Positions 46,368 through 58,422 of a DNA stretch of 64,000 nt are shown here, in pieces. Numbering within the stretch: the first letter of the stretch is position 1; each line of letters begins with the position of its first letter. Source of the stretch: Strobilurus pachycystidiatus (taxonomy: Eukaryota; Basidiomycota; Agaricomycetes; Agaricales; Physalacriaceae). The DNA lies in assembly GCA_019915135.1 (NCBI GenBank), contig JAHLMK010000027.1:186001-250000 (forward strand), read 5' to 3'. The notes beneath the pieces are model-generated. The model made no database searches, was not told where the DNA came from, and worked only from the letters and a program-made list of their open reading frames with translations. The translations under genes were made by a program, and so were the position numbers.

Positions 46368-47210
46368 CTAGTCATCCCAGTACTGATGCAGATGAGTTGC
46401 CATGGTCAGGTCCAGCCACCGTTTATTCTCTTCCTCACTAAATCTGTGGCTCTCCCCGAGTTCCGCACCAAATGCGAGCACGAACCCGAGTCTTGAGAAC
46501 TGGTCGTACTCTCCCGGGCTCAAATCTGCTGGACGCGAGGTGAGCTTGGGTCCGTAAAGGACAGAGCCTTCGACTGAAGGCAGGTTTCGATAGTTTTCCG
46601 TGAAATAGTCCTCCCAAGTTTTTTTGAAGTCGGGCGGGAGAGCGGCCACATGGGCTCTGAAAAAAATGCGCGGCATCAAGATGAGCGGCATGCGATACGG
46701 ATGCATTGCCGCGCCGAATGGTTGGCGGGTGTACTGAAGAAGCAATGGCGACTGCTTGAGTTCTGTGGTTCCCGGAGTCAGTGTGGCGTTCCAAATGAGG
46801 AGATAACCATTGCGCGCACCGAACAGAGCCTTCGAAGCTGGTCCTGCCACCTGATTGAAATTCGCAGCCTGAAATTCCTGCGTACAGTCCTCCAAACTCT
46901 TGTCCATCCGCCTCAACTCTTCGTCGAATGCCTCGCCAGTGAGTATCCCGACGGACGGGCCAGTTTGCGGAGAGCAACCGTATTTGTGCATTTTCCAGTC
47001 CGCTTTTTGACATTTCTCCGACTGCGAAAATATGAAGATGAGAGGGCAATGAGATATGTAGTTGGCACGTACGCAATAGAATCTACTTTTGCAACTGCCG
47101 CAGCGCATCAACTCAATGGTGGACCGTTTCCCCTACAACACACACCAGCGGTTGTGGCATTCCAATCCTGGCCGAGGGAGCGGGATCTCGACAGTCAGTG
47201 CTACACTCAT
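46368..47210 (-). pseudogene. MYND zinc finger gene with in-frame TAG in the finger
   Basis: From ATG 47210 the frame reads MSVALTVEIPLPRPGLE and then the first zinc pair CHNRWC, but a TAG follows two codons later (47133-47135) before GKRSTIELMRCGSC. An intron then joins FYC to SEKCQKADWKMHKYGC, completing the finger. The C-terminal 200 residues are open to the stop at 46368. The C-x4-C, C-x2-C, C-x3-C, H-x3-C layout equals that of the MYND gene at the left edge. I find no intron of acceptable size that would remove the TAG. The options are a pseudogene, a later start that loses the finger, readthrough, or a base error. Confidence 0.65.
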
Positions 47211-47346
47211 TTTGGGGAGAAAGAAAGCAGCGCTCTGCCTTTCTTTGTATGCGAATCCCGACGAAGTCGAATGAATGATTGACGGGTTCTTGTCCAATAA
47301 AGAAGATCACACATTCTGACGACGAAGAACGCGTCCATAACGATGC

Positions 47347-49958
47347 TTAGACGATGAATCCATTCACTTGAAGCTTCCCTTTCGTCCAATGATCGTCGCC
47401 GGCGATGAAATCAGCCCGAACGACCTTTGCTCGAGATACGACACGTCCATGCTCCTCCACTTTGACATACACGCCTTCCACGCGACCATCCCAGAAAGAT
47501 GACCCCTTCTGTATCATGTCCCTCAACGCAGATTCCGATGGCATCTCGCCTTCGTACATGACGGGCACTGTGGCAATAGAGGTATCGGCCAAGGCACTCA
47601 ATAGCCTCTGGCGATCTGAAAAGGTCGACGTGACGCGGTCATACAGATCGAAGGCAATGAACATGTCCGGAAGGCGCGTGTATGGGATAGAATGCTTCGC
47701 GTAGACCCACTCTCCGTACAGGATGTATCGTTCGGGGAAGTGTTCATCACGATCCAAGACCTTCATAAGGTCCTCGTGATGTCTCTCCATCCACTGTCCC
47801 AATTTCTTGAACTGCGCATGTGTGAGAGGATTGACATAATGCGACCTGTTCTGCACGAGCACTTTGGTCCGGTCCGCACAAAGCGAGAATCCCATGTTGG
47901 CGCCGTCTACCTTCTCGGTGATGACAACGTGACCTGGGATGAGACTTGTGTCGAGGATGAGGTCGTCCGAGGTGGCGCCACCGACATCTATGAGATGTGG
48001 CGTACGAGGGAATTTGACGATCCCAACAGAGGGAGATAGACTCTGCACCAGCTCCATGCAAGCCTCGAAAGAGCGAATGATGACAACGCCTTCCAACCCC
48101 TCCTCAAGGGTCGGCCGTTGGAACTGCTCCGACATTTGCGCCACCGCGTTACGAACACGATTACCGGGACGTAGAGTGGGATGTCCAGCGCGCTGTTGAG
48201 CACGCGAAACACAGAGATCGCGTTCATAGTCGAGCCACACAGCCACAGGCGCGGTAGACCAGGTGCCCGCAAGCTTCAACCACAGGCGTCTATCTGCCGA
48301 CAATGGGTTACAACGGTCCAAAATGACCCGCTTTGTCAGCGGGCGCTTCCCAATTGCACTCTCACACGAGCTACGACTCCCAATTTCGTCCTGAGATATG
48401 TACGTCCACCCTTGCGGATCCCGCTTCATGAGGGCTTGCGACAACCACGACTTGCCTGAACCCGGCAGCCCTACTAGGACGAACAAGTCACTCTCTGCAT
48501 CCAGCTGTCCTTCGACCTCCAAAGGCCACGGTGGCGGTTCTGACGGTAATTCAGGTAGGACTGCTTGTTGTTTCCAGATTGTGCTGCACCACCGCGTAAC
48601 AAACTCCTCCTGTTGAATGGTCTCTATGCTACCAGGCCGAACAAGACGCAGCGCAGCTATGGCGTCTATCGCCGACAGCTCTGGGTGTTCTTGATGCGGT
48701 TTGGGGAGCCCGAACCCGCATGCTGCGAGATAGCAAGCGGCGACCGTCCCCGCGCGGCCTTTGCCGCCACCGCAGTGCACCAACAGAGGGAGATTACGAG
48801 GGTCTTCGAACAGCCTCAAGATGAGAGTCATCTGTTCGACCGAGGGTGGCTGGTAGTTGGGAATGGGGAGGAAGGTGTTGGATATGGACTTTCCGGAGAA
48901 CCAGGCCTCCGGGAGAGGTTCCTCTTCCGTCAAGGTCGATACGCGCTTGATACCCACATGCGCCAGCAGGGATATATCCTTTTCGTTACGGGGAGTCGAC
49001 ATGAGGGCAAAATGGAAAGGAATAAGCCAGCGGAAGAAGCGTGGTAGTCGATGGTAGACCAGACGGTCCTTGGATGGAAAGCCCAAAGAGAGTGATTCCC
49101 GGGGAGACAGTGTGAGAGTCGTGACAATATTCTGAGCAACCAGTGCTTGGCGCAGATTGAGAGACCAAGGCCCCAGGAGTTTTGGCAGAAGGGTCACTGG
49201 AAGTTGATCCTTCTCGTGCTCTAGAAACACGTTCTCCCACTCAGTGTAACATCCACAGTTAGTCATTTTGCGCAGACAGTACGTCCGCACCCTTTCCTCC
49301 TCGGTTCTCTGAAAAGCGCAGGCGTAGGCTAACATTGCCAGCTTGTATGTCTCAAGGCCGAATGATGCATCTGCAAGCCTGAGAAAGCCACGATGGGAGT
49401 CTGGTGTGGCGTTGACCAGCTGGATGCAATATGGCACCTCGGAGCGGTAGTCGGCGACAAGATGGAGTGTATAGATGAGATGATCTAAGAAGTCGGGGGA
49501 GAGAGTGACAGGGAATTGACCAGATACAAGCGAGTTGATGCCTTTGGGTACGTCGGGGTCATTGTTTTGGGTCAAAGGGATGTGAAAATCCGTTGGTGGA
49601 AGACCCACTTCGCATCAAAATTTCTGCCCGGCGGCCCATATAATCACGACGAAGTAACCTTGACGACTGCAACCTCCGATACCTGAGGATGTATGAATGT
49701 ATGAACTCGATGTTAACCGTTGAAAGACAGACCGACAGGATAGATGCGGCCGACATCAATTGTAGGCAGATTATCACTGAGGCTGATCCGTAACTGGCGG
49801 TGTCCGGCCTCTGAGAGGACCGTGATGTGATACTCGTCAACGAGTTTCACTTGCGCAAGGAGTTCCGGTGATGCTTCAACAGCTTTATGAGCCAAGGTGT
49901 CGATCAGAGGACCACTAAGGTCCAGAAAGCCCCCATTGAAGTGTAAGGATGCATCCAT
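47347..49958 (-). CDS. Multidomain RNA-repair protein: 2H phosphoesterase, Cys-phosphatase, kinase, RNA ligase (in-frame TGA)
   Basis: Exon 1 (49958-49733) starts MDASLHFNGGFLDLSG and contains VDEYHITVLS, the first H-x-T of a 2H phosphoesterase. After a 50-nt intron (49683-49732) come YFVVIIWAAGQKF, then TGA (49615-49617), then VGLPPTDFHIPLTQ with the second, degenerate H motif. One uninterrupted exon of about 750 codons follows. Its parts, counted from 49608: Cys-phosphatase signature HCGGGKGRAGT (about residue 277), P-loop GLPGSGKSW (about 380) with DRCNPLSADRRLW as in polynucleotide 5' kinases, then ligase motif I EKVDGANMG (about 564), EGVYVK (motif IV) and RAKVVR (motif V) as in Rnl2-type RNA ligases. 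Together these could open a 2',3'-cyclic phosphate, phosphorylate the 5' end and seal RNA. The domain calls are strong; acting on RNA is inference. The TGA may inactivate only the first domain. Confidence 0.8.
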
Positions 49959-50454
49959 TATAAGCGGATATTACAGGAGACCGCGAGATGGCGTAGGTGG
50001 GCACCTTGTGGACCACCGTTTAAAACGTCTGGAGGTAAGTCAGACATTGTCACTAGCTCTGTCAAAAAAGTCGGCACCGTCTTGAGGCCGTGCACTGCCC
50101 CACCGCCCTTCAATCCCCTTGCCGACAGAGGAGGCAATGCGGAGATTATTCCGGCTTCCCGTTTCTGCTTGTTCGCGCGTGCTGGCGATACTCGCAAGGC
50201 TGTAGAGCCAGGCGCCTGTGCAGGGGAACATAGCTGTATTTGGGCAAGAAGCGCCTCATGGACCCCAGGTACTGCCCGATCATCACCTAAAAAGGGCCCC
50301 TCACGTCATCCGGAATTTGAAACGACAACTCCGTTTATTCTTCAACTTGAACCACGTTCATCTGATTGCCAACTCGTTCTTCACGACACTCACGACTTCA
50401 GGACTCTGTTAACTCAGCCTATCTCCCTTGCCGATACCTTCTAGATTCTCCATC
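49959..50454. other. Divergent intergenic region
   Basis: Shared upstream region of the RNA-repair gene and the following plus-strand gene. Short reading frames on both strands overlap each other and show no domain. Presumed promoters and 5' leaders. Confidence 0.4.
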
Positions 50455-51652
50455 ATGTCCCAGAACCCCATGCCGGGCCCCAGTAACGCCCAGTACGCGC
50501 CCATGCAAGGCCAACAAGCAACAGGCTTGGCCCAACCGCACCCCAGCATGCAGCAGCCTCCACCCCCGGGCGTTCATCCTCAGATTCTGCGCAACCCGAC
50601 CGAGTTCCCTATTCTCATATGGATGCTATCTCTTAATCGCGAGTACACGGAAGAGGTGTGTTGTTATCTCAACCAACGTCGCCACCAACTCACATGTTGT
50701 AGGAATATGATGCTTGCTACAATTTTCTCAAGGAATATATCCCTCATGTCAAGCTACCTACTTATGCCCCAGAAAATGCCGATACTTTCAGTGCGTACTT
50801 CCTCTTCGATCGCCGTCTCATCATTTATTCCTCCGTCAGGATTTTGCATAACTCAACTCTTACCTGTCCTCATGATGCGCCACCGCCGCATTCCTCGCTC
50901 GAAATGGCGCGATTGCGCAACATTACAAGGCAAGCACTGGATAGAGCAGGTCAGTGTGCCTCGAGGCTGTAGACCTGTCACTCACTCGGTCCGCCCAGAT
51001 GCCTGACGGAATGCCTCCCGAGAAGTTTCTCCACTCGATGATAGGCTACCATATCGAGTGCGGACCATCCCTCTGTGGCATTGCTATGACCCAGGGCTTT
51101 CAAAAGCGCGTGATCAACATCGGTCTAGGAATCAAGCAAATTGCTGTGCATCCTCGGGGAATTAGTGTCATGGACTACATCGATTCTATGAAGCACAAAG
51201 TCAGTGACCTCATCCACAATCCCTCCACTCGCCATTTAATCTTCTCACAGCTTACTCCCGAAGAGTTCCATCTGATTCCCAAAGACGAAGGCGACGAGAC
51301 TGCGCTGCGGCGCCTGTTTATCATGCTATGTTTGAAGGAGGCCTACATCCACGCCATTGGTCAGCCCAAAGGCTTTGACTATTCCCGTCTGCAGTTCGAC
51401 GTGCCCAATGAAAGGGCCTGGGGAGACGGGGCTCCTCTCCAGGGCTGGGAGTTTCGGCTCTGGAACGCAGAGCTGGGCGTCGCCCGTCAAGACCAACTTG
51501 TCACGGAGCTTTACATCTGTGTCTGTGCATTCTTCCGGGGAACGAAAGAGTCGACGTTTATTTGGGATGACGAGAAACGCAAGTTGGACACTTGGGTTCA
51601 ATTTGTGGACATTGATCAGATGATGAAAGTCATTCCCAAGCTTGCGGCGTAA
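50455..51652 (+). CDS. Hypothetical conserved-looking protein
   Basis: ATG 50455 starts MSQNPMPGPSNAQYAPMQG, a Gln/Pro-rich N-terminus, then HPQILRNPTEFPILIWMLSL. Introns at about 50656-50702 and 50790-50838 join EYDACYNFLKEYIPHVKLP to ILHNSTLTCPHDAPPPHSS. The last exon encodes MPPEKFLHSMIGYHIECGP through IDQMMKVIPKLAA, with a distinctive GWEFRLWNAEL and FIWDDEKRKLDTWVQF. The junction near 50949-51000 does not join in frame with the canonical sites that I can see, so that exon boundary (or one base) needs checking. No family recognised; composition is soluble and globular. Confidence 0.55.
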
Positions 51653-53513
51653 GAAGGCGATAACGAGGAACGATGAAATGTTTGCTTTCTGCAGGATGTT
51701 TGATACCCATTTCGTGAAATCATCTCGTGTCAAAATCTCTCGGAAAAAGTGTAAATACAATGTACGCCTGTAGTATTTAGTGTTATAGTTGCTGTATGTA
51801 GTACCGTAGTGGAGATCACTCCCTCCTTTTAAATAGCTGTACTTACTTATGTTGGACGGAATAGATGTTGCTCTGGATTCTGACTGTCACTGACTGCCTG
51901 GTGCCATTTATAAGTAGACTGTGAGAAATCTTGTTGAGTATAAAAGCAAGTCGTCTATAAGACCGTTAATAGCTCGTATCCTCTACCCCTACCGCAGGCC
52001 GAGGATGATAAGATTCAAGCCTCGCTCTACGAGCCAGTGCGGGCCATTAGATCGAACCAAGATGAGAAGATCGCCACAAATTACGTCCGCACCCAAATGT
52101 AATCGCGTAGACAAGGTCGCATCGGGTTCAAGCAACAGCCCACTCGCTATTTCCACCATTATGGCGAGGGTTTGTTGTGGAACAGAGGTAGGGTTTCACC
52201 TGCATTCCAATCTTCCAACGTAGTGTAAATTGAGCTGAGGTGAAGAACTGTCGGCAGCCCGAAGCTGGTGTACAGGATGACACAAATGTCCCGGGGGTGA
52301 GATAAAATTCCTTCTTGGCCAGGAACTTTCCAGGAGCAGCCAAACACTAGTAGATGATAGTCAGCCTGAGTACCGAAAGGGCACGAGCTAGACCATAAAT
52401 GCCGAGGCTTACGCGTCTTGGTACTTGGTGCCACGTTCGGCTAAGCAAGGCAGTAAGAACATCGATAGGACATCTTGAGCGAAGACGTACCTTCAAAAAA
52501 CGCCTGAGCGTTCACACACCTCTCTCCAGTGCTAGCTATAGCATGCACTATCCTCATGTACGCTTGACAAGAACATGCTCACGCGGCCAAGTCTTAGTCA
52601 AAGTAAAATGAACGGCCTATCCGCTATTGAAATGCCGCGTGTGTGGAACGCCGGATTGGCGCCGTCGTATATCGACGATGTTGACCCCGGTAGACAGCAA
52701 TCTGCGCAGCACAAAGCTCGTCCTCGTGGTGTTCCTCCAGGGAAGGGCTCACGGAAGACTGGAGGTTCGGAGTCCGTCTATCCTAAACTTCGGATGCTCG
52801 ACCAGCCCTATAGGAACCTTTGATAGAAAGACGCGTGGTCCAACGCGTCTTGCTGGCCTACGCGATCGCTCGCGTTAGAGAGACCGCAATCAGAAGCGAT
52901 GAATATTTCGCCAGCTTAGATAGCGCCCAAGGTAGTGTTCTGCGATAGGATATCGATATGACCGGTGGAGTTGGCAGAGGTAAGATAGACGTTCCCTATG
53001 ATGATCTCGAGCCAGAATATGAGGAAGGTATCATAGATGCAATGTGAAAACGCAATAACGCGCTATGCGCAACCTAAGATCCTGCTGATACACGGCTCAG
53101 ACATCGTCAAGGTCCAAGGAAAGGGTCGTGCTTCGGCCCGATATGTCAAGTTGGCGGCATCAGGCGCGCTCAAGGCGGGATTGTCATTTTACGGCTTGAT
53201 GACTTACCACTAGGGATGATCAATTCTGAACCCACCCACCCGACCCAACCCAACGGCCGAATTTCAAATTGCCGTAACCGGCTTGTCAGCTCAGGTACAC
53301 ATCGTAACTTTCCCTCCGTCTCTCACACCACTACCGGGTAAGTACACCGTCTCAAAACAGCTTCTCCGCACATAAAGTGCCCTCAAAATCGTTCTCTTGC
53401 GCCCTGTTACTTATGTTACGACACGCGTCCGTGACAAATTCGCCCCGGCGTGAGGTTTGAACCTGAGGAAATGAGTCAGATGCAAAAATAGAGGCTGCAA
53501 ACAGACTCGCGCA
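51653..53513. other. Gene-poor spacer with decayed coding fragments
   Basis: About 1.9 kb without an intact gene. One plus-strand stretch near 53075-53212 reads KILLIHGSDIVKVQGKGRAS and continues to a stop. Another near 52608-52823 reads MNGLSAIEMPRVWNAGLAP. Both look like eroded pieces of unknown genes. A run of ACCCACCCACCCGACCCAACCC-like repeats lies at 53231-53255. Confidence 0.4.
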
Positions 53514-55373
53514 ATGACCACCAACGTTGAAACGGAGGACAGACGCTCGCTGGAATCAAGAAAAGAAGATTTCACCCATACGGCCTCGAATGCCTCCTTG
53601 TACGTGTCTTCGTTTGCAATCCACCACATCTGTTGATTTGATCGTGCAGTGCAAGCAATGCTACGGAACGACTTACTGGCGAAGAAGATAGACCCGATGC
53701 CCTCGACGCGCCTTTGAACACAGCACTATCTCTTCCACCAATGGATCGCGGCTTCCATGCCTGGGCTTACCTTGTCAGCGCGTGGGCTGTCGAATTTCTT
53801 GTCTGGTCCTACCCCTTCTCCTACGGTGTATTCCTCAATCACTACGCAACTCACGAGTTCTCGCACGTGTCTTCATCTACTCTCTCCCTCGTCGGATCCA
53901 CGTCGTCCGGATTGATGTACCTCCTTTCCCTCATCCTTCTCCCATTCATAAACCGATATCCGTATCATAAGCGCAAGCTCATGTATATTGGGCTATGCCT
54001 GTGCATGGGTGGTCTGGTTGGTGCGGCATTCGCCAAGGAGGTGTGGCAGTTGATCCTCACACAAGGCGTGATCTACGCGTGTGGCGGAAGTCCGTGGTAT
54101 AAACTTGTGAATTCATTCATCCATATTGATGCCTGCTTGCTAGGTATGCTCTATTTTACAGTGACGACGTATCTCTGGGAGTGGTTCTCCGAAAAGAAAG
54201 GACTCGTACGTCCTTGTCGCGCTTTTTGTCAATGACATTACCGACAAATCATGTAGGCCAATGGATTAATTTTCTCTGGGACAGGTGAAATTTTTTGTCG
54301 AAATCCATTGAGCATCACCTCATCTTGAGTAAGGTGTGGGCGGCGTCGTTGTGCCTCTCGTCGTTCAGTCTCTACTCGACCGTTACGGATCGCGGACTAC
54401 TTTACTCGCCCTCGTGAGCACGATCATCTACATTGCTAACCAGGCTTTGCAAGCTCATCACCGCTCTCAGGGAATCAGCTTTGCTGTCATCATCCCTGCT
54501 TTTCCCTACATCAAGTCGCGTGCCCCCGTGTCGCAGGTCGTTGGTCCACGCAAAATAAATACAAAGTTCCTGACATACAATCCATTCTGGATTTTGTTTG
54601 TGGCGAATATGCTGCAAGGACTCGGCACATTTCTGCCAACGCTATATCTTCCTAGTAGGTTTGTTTTACAAACCTGAAGTGCGTTATTGATTGCTTTTTA
54701 GCATTTGCCACGGATCTGAATATGAACGACGGTGGTACGATTGCGCTGTCCCTCATGAACGGTGAGTATCATTATCCGCCTTGCACTTCCTCGTTCGTTG
54801 ATGTCGCAGGCGCCTCTGCTCCTGGTCTCATATTTCTGGGATACCTTTCTGACCGATTGGACCTCCGTGCCTCCATCCTGCTCTCCTCAGTTGGTTCTGC
54901 CATAGCTGTGCTCCTCATATGGGGTTTCGCCTCGAGTCTGGCACCACTTCTCGTCTTCGCATGCATCTACGGTTTCCTTGCCCCAAGTTGGTCTGCCCTA
55001 TGGCCCCGCTTCGTGACGCTTTCCAAAGCAAGAAGCACGGGTGGAGAGGACCCCAGTGAGAGCGCCACGTTAATGTGTATTTTCGTTGCCGGTCGAGGCA
55101 TCGGGAACGTCTTGAGCGCGCCGATTGCATCCGGCCTGTTGAAGCCATGGGCGGGAACAGGCAAATCGTCGTTCCCGTATGGTGTGGGTGGTTATGTGAG
55201 CTTTATCGTTACACCTCCATTGCTGTCTCTGATTATTGAAGGGCCCTCTCATCTTGTTCACGGGTATCATGATGCTCACAAGCGCGGTCGGAATCATCCA
55301 CCACACGTTCGAGCATCCGTTATTGCAACGATTGCCACGCAGGTTTCGCAGAGCGTCCGTCTCACTTCCCTAA
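53514..55373 (+). CDS. MFS transporter, monocarboxylate-transporter-like
   Basis: A plasma-membrane carrier with about 12 predicted membrane helices. Starts MTTNVETEDRRSLESRKED, a charged cytosolic tail, spliced into LPPMDRGFHAWAYLVSAWAVEFLVWSYPFSYGV. This D/RG-x-AW first-helix motif is typical of fungal monocarboxylate-transporter-like (SLC16-type) MFS proteins. Seven or more introns. The last intron joins VGGY to GPLILFTGIMMLTSAVG, supplying helix 12 and a basic C-terminus ending RRASVSLP. Substrate cannot be read from sequence; monocarboxylates or related small acids are the family default. A decayed paralogue lies 2 kb downstream. Confidence 0.82.
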
Positions 55374-55844
55374 GAAAAGTACACTGATGTCTTGCTTCGA
55401 TGTCTTCATCAATGTTGCGACGCGGATGACATTTCCAGGTTTTTCTCGGTCATGATCGTCTTCTGTCCGTTTGCCACCATCAATTACATTTTGTACTAAT
55501 AGTATATCGTTCACTCCGTGCCTGTGAGTCGGTCATCCATCAAGAACGTTTTGCTCGCTGCGTTCATGACACCTCTTACACCTCGCCGTTCTGCGAGCCT
55601 TCACAACACCAACACGCCTTACACATGTCATTGTTACCTCTATCACCAGCGGGGCTTTGTGTTCTAAGTGAGTTTATCGTCATTTCTCTCATTCCTTTGG
55701 GAAGAAGGCACACGGCCATGTCCATCAAGATTGTAGCTCCGGTACTACATCGAAAGAAAGGAAGCCTGACTGAGCCTCGTGGTGTCCTGCCGTACATTTC
55801 CTGGTGACTAGTGGAGCCTGTAAGTATCTCTCACATCTACTCCC
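55374..55844. other. Intergenic, no gene seen
   Basis: Spacer between the MFS gene and the two-repeat gene. A short plus-strand frame (55625-55807) lacks features and cannot be spliced sensibly into the next gene. Confidence 0.4.
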
Positions 55845-56983
55845 ATGTCCCAGCAGTATCGACCACGTTTCAGTGCGTATTTTATACATCGTGCAGGTAT
55901 GCCCTCTCAATAATACCTCACAGTACACTACAAAATATACGATGATGACAAGAAAGAGACGCTCAAGACTCGCTACCCCGTCCCCTACGCTGACGATCCT
56001 TGCATCGGACGGGTGAACGCAGCCACAATCCCCAATGCACACACGGTCGGGGCGCTGATCGTAGCTATCTGCAAGCGGGAGCAGCTTCGGCTGGCCTTCG
56101 AAGTTGGTGAACATGAGTGGCAGTATGGAGTCATTCTGTTCAAGAGCGCCGACACTCCTCTGGCTTACCGCCGCGACGGCAGTGAGAAGGTTGACCTCCT
56201 CAGCGACCACCGACCGGGATCTACCCCACAGGAGCCCGTGATCCTGAAGATATGGTTCCAGGGTGAGCGAGAATCATTCGCAATTGATTGTGCGGGGCAT
56301 TTTTGAAATTTGGGCACAGAGATGCAGGAACTCCTGGCGACGGTTTTCCCAGAATGGCCCGAATCCGAGCGCACAGAGATAGATATACAACGCAACCCCC
56401 TCTATGGCCTCAGTGCTGAGTCCCAGCAAAAACAAGTTTTTAGTATGGCATTTATTTCCCTCACTCGCTGCTACGGATGGCTCACGCAGGTCCCACTGCC
56501 GCAGTTCACTATAAGATATACGATGATGACAGCAAATCAATGGTGGCGTCGAAATCCGCTGCAGACGCGAAGGATCCCTTCCTCGGACGAATCGACACAT
56601 CCCAGATTCCTCTTCCGCACACCTCTTCGAGATTGCTAGAATACATCTGTGCAGAGGAGGGCCGAAAATTCGGTCTCATCTGGGATACAAACGATGCATA
56701 TGGAGCTCTAGTTTTCAGGACCATGAGCACTTATGATGCCTTTGTACTTGAAGACACTGTTGATCTCCTCAGTGGCATGCGTCCAGGACGGACATCGGAG
56801 CAACCAGTTCTGGTGAAGGTCTGGTATGAAGGTGGTGTAAAACCCCCCACTTTTGCAGTCCTGTAGCTTATTTTCTGGGTCACAGATATACGGCAGGTTT
56901 TCAAATTCCTGCCATGGTTGCCGGAATGGATGTCTGAACCCTCACGCACCGCCGAAGAAATGGGGCGGAATCCCCTCATCTGA
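55845..56983 (+). CDS. Hypothetical protein with two repeats of a basidiomycete domain
   Basis: ATG 55845 (MSQQYRPRF) is joined by a 51-nt intron to IHYKIYDDDKKETLK. The protein is two copies of one unit: YKIYDDD, an IGR[IV] turn, PNAHTVGAL / PLPHTSSRL, IC followed by E, VDLLS then RPG(S/R)T, PV then K(I/V)W, an intron, and a short amphipathic tail (LLATVFPEWPE / VFKFLPWLPEW). The last intron joins WYE to DIRQVFKFLPW and ends at TGA 56981-56983. Similar YKIYDDD/PHT units occur in many mushroom proteins of unknown function (from memory; not checked here). The symmetry of introns suggests internal duplication of a whole exon set. Confidence 0.6.
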
Positions 56984-57165
56984 TAATGTTCACGTAATGT
57001 TCACGGACGTGATAAGCAGTCTTGTTTTCATAATAAATTTCTATAAGTATCTGTACAGTAGTATGACAAATGCGGAAAGATGACTCATAAGTCGAGATCG
57101 ATTTATCGGTGGTGACTTCATCATTTGGTCTGTCGTGACTCGTTACTACGATTCTTACTTACAAT
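56984..57165. other. Short intergenic region
   Basis: No gene seen; AT-rich, probably 3' untranslated sequence of the two-repeat gene and the remnant promoter of the decayed MFS copy. Confidence 0.35.
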
Positions 57166-58422
57166 CATGGCGCAGCAAGAGGTAGTCACCCAAAATGCTC
57201 TAAACGCGTCACTGTCAGCCCTTCCACATTTGATCTTGTCTCCTCGTTGACATGGCGAGCAAGTAATGGCACTGAGGAGGCAGCACCCCTTCCATAGGAT
57301 AGTGACGAACTTCCTGTCCTTCTCAACGCTGCCTCATCCCTTCCACCGATGGATCGTGGATTCCATGCCTGGGCCTACCTCGTTAGCGCCTGGGTCGTAG
57401 ACTTCCTCATCTGGTCATATCCTTTCTTGTATGGCGTCTTCCTCAACCACTACGCGGCACACGAATTTTCCCACGTCCCAACCTCTGTCCTCTCACTCGT
57501 TGGGTCCACGAGCATGGGTCTACTATACCTTCTCTCAATTGTGGTCCTTCCTCTGATCAACCGATATCCGTATCATAAACGGAAGTTCATGTACGTTGGC
57601 CTGGGAGTGTGCACAACGAGTTTGGTCGGGGCTGCGTTTGCGAAGGAGGCTTGGCAACTGATCTTGACGCAAGGCGTCTTGTACGCTTTGGGTGGCAGTA
57701 AGTGCTGATAGTACTTTGATAACAAGTTTGGAACTGATAACATGATAGGCGTTTTGTATTTTACGGTTACGACTTACCTCTGGGAATGGTTCTCTCAGAG
57801 GAAAGGACTGGTACGCCCCTCGTGATGTTTTCTTGAATTTACCCTCTGATAGGAAGATAGGCAAATGGAGTGATCTTCTCGGGAGCAAGTATGTCTTTTA
57901 TCCAGCGACATTACTTACATCTCAACACTGGCAGGTATCGGTGGCGTGATTATGCCTCTTGTGATTCAAGTCTTATTGGATCGCTATGGATTGCGCATCA
58001 CATTGTTGTCAATGGCAGTGAGCTGTTTGATCATACTACTGGTCTTCCCGTTCATCAAACCGCGGGCTCCTGTATCACAAGTTGTTGGGTCACAACACTT
58101 GAACACAGAATTCCTGAAGTACAGTCCATTCTGGATATTGTTCACGGCAAATCTTATTCAAGGATTGGGGACGTTCCTTCCCACTTTGTACATGCCCAGT
58201 ATGTTTGATGATTCTCCTCTGATTCAACTATTGAGAGAGAGTTCAAAGCTTTTGCCTCGGACCTCAATATGGGTGATGGCGGCACTATCGCGCTATCTCT
58301 CATAAACGGCACGCTTCTTGTTCACTCCAGAAATAATTCAATCTCATATATCTATGTGCGTAGGCGCGTCCGCCCCGGGGCTCATAGTCATGGGCCATCT
58401 TTCCGATAGGTTCGACCTGCGC
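57166..58422 (+). pseudogene. Decayed, 3'-truncated MFS transporter paralogue
   Basis: Collinear with the intact MFS gene from LPPMDRGFHAWAYLVSAWVV through helix 8 (ASAPGLIVMGHLSDRFDLR), with the same intron positions. A TAG interrupts the N-terminal part shortly before DSDELPVLLNAASSLPP. After DRFDLR the similarity stops at 58422, where TGATATGC of the long inverted arm begins, so helices 9-12 are missing. The tandem duplicate was therefore inactivated by point decay and by the neighbouring mobile DNA. Confidence 0.8.
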
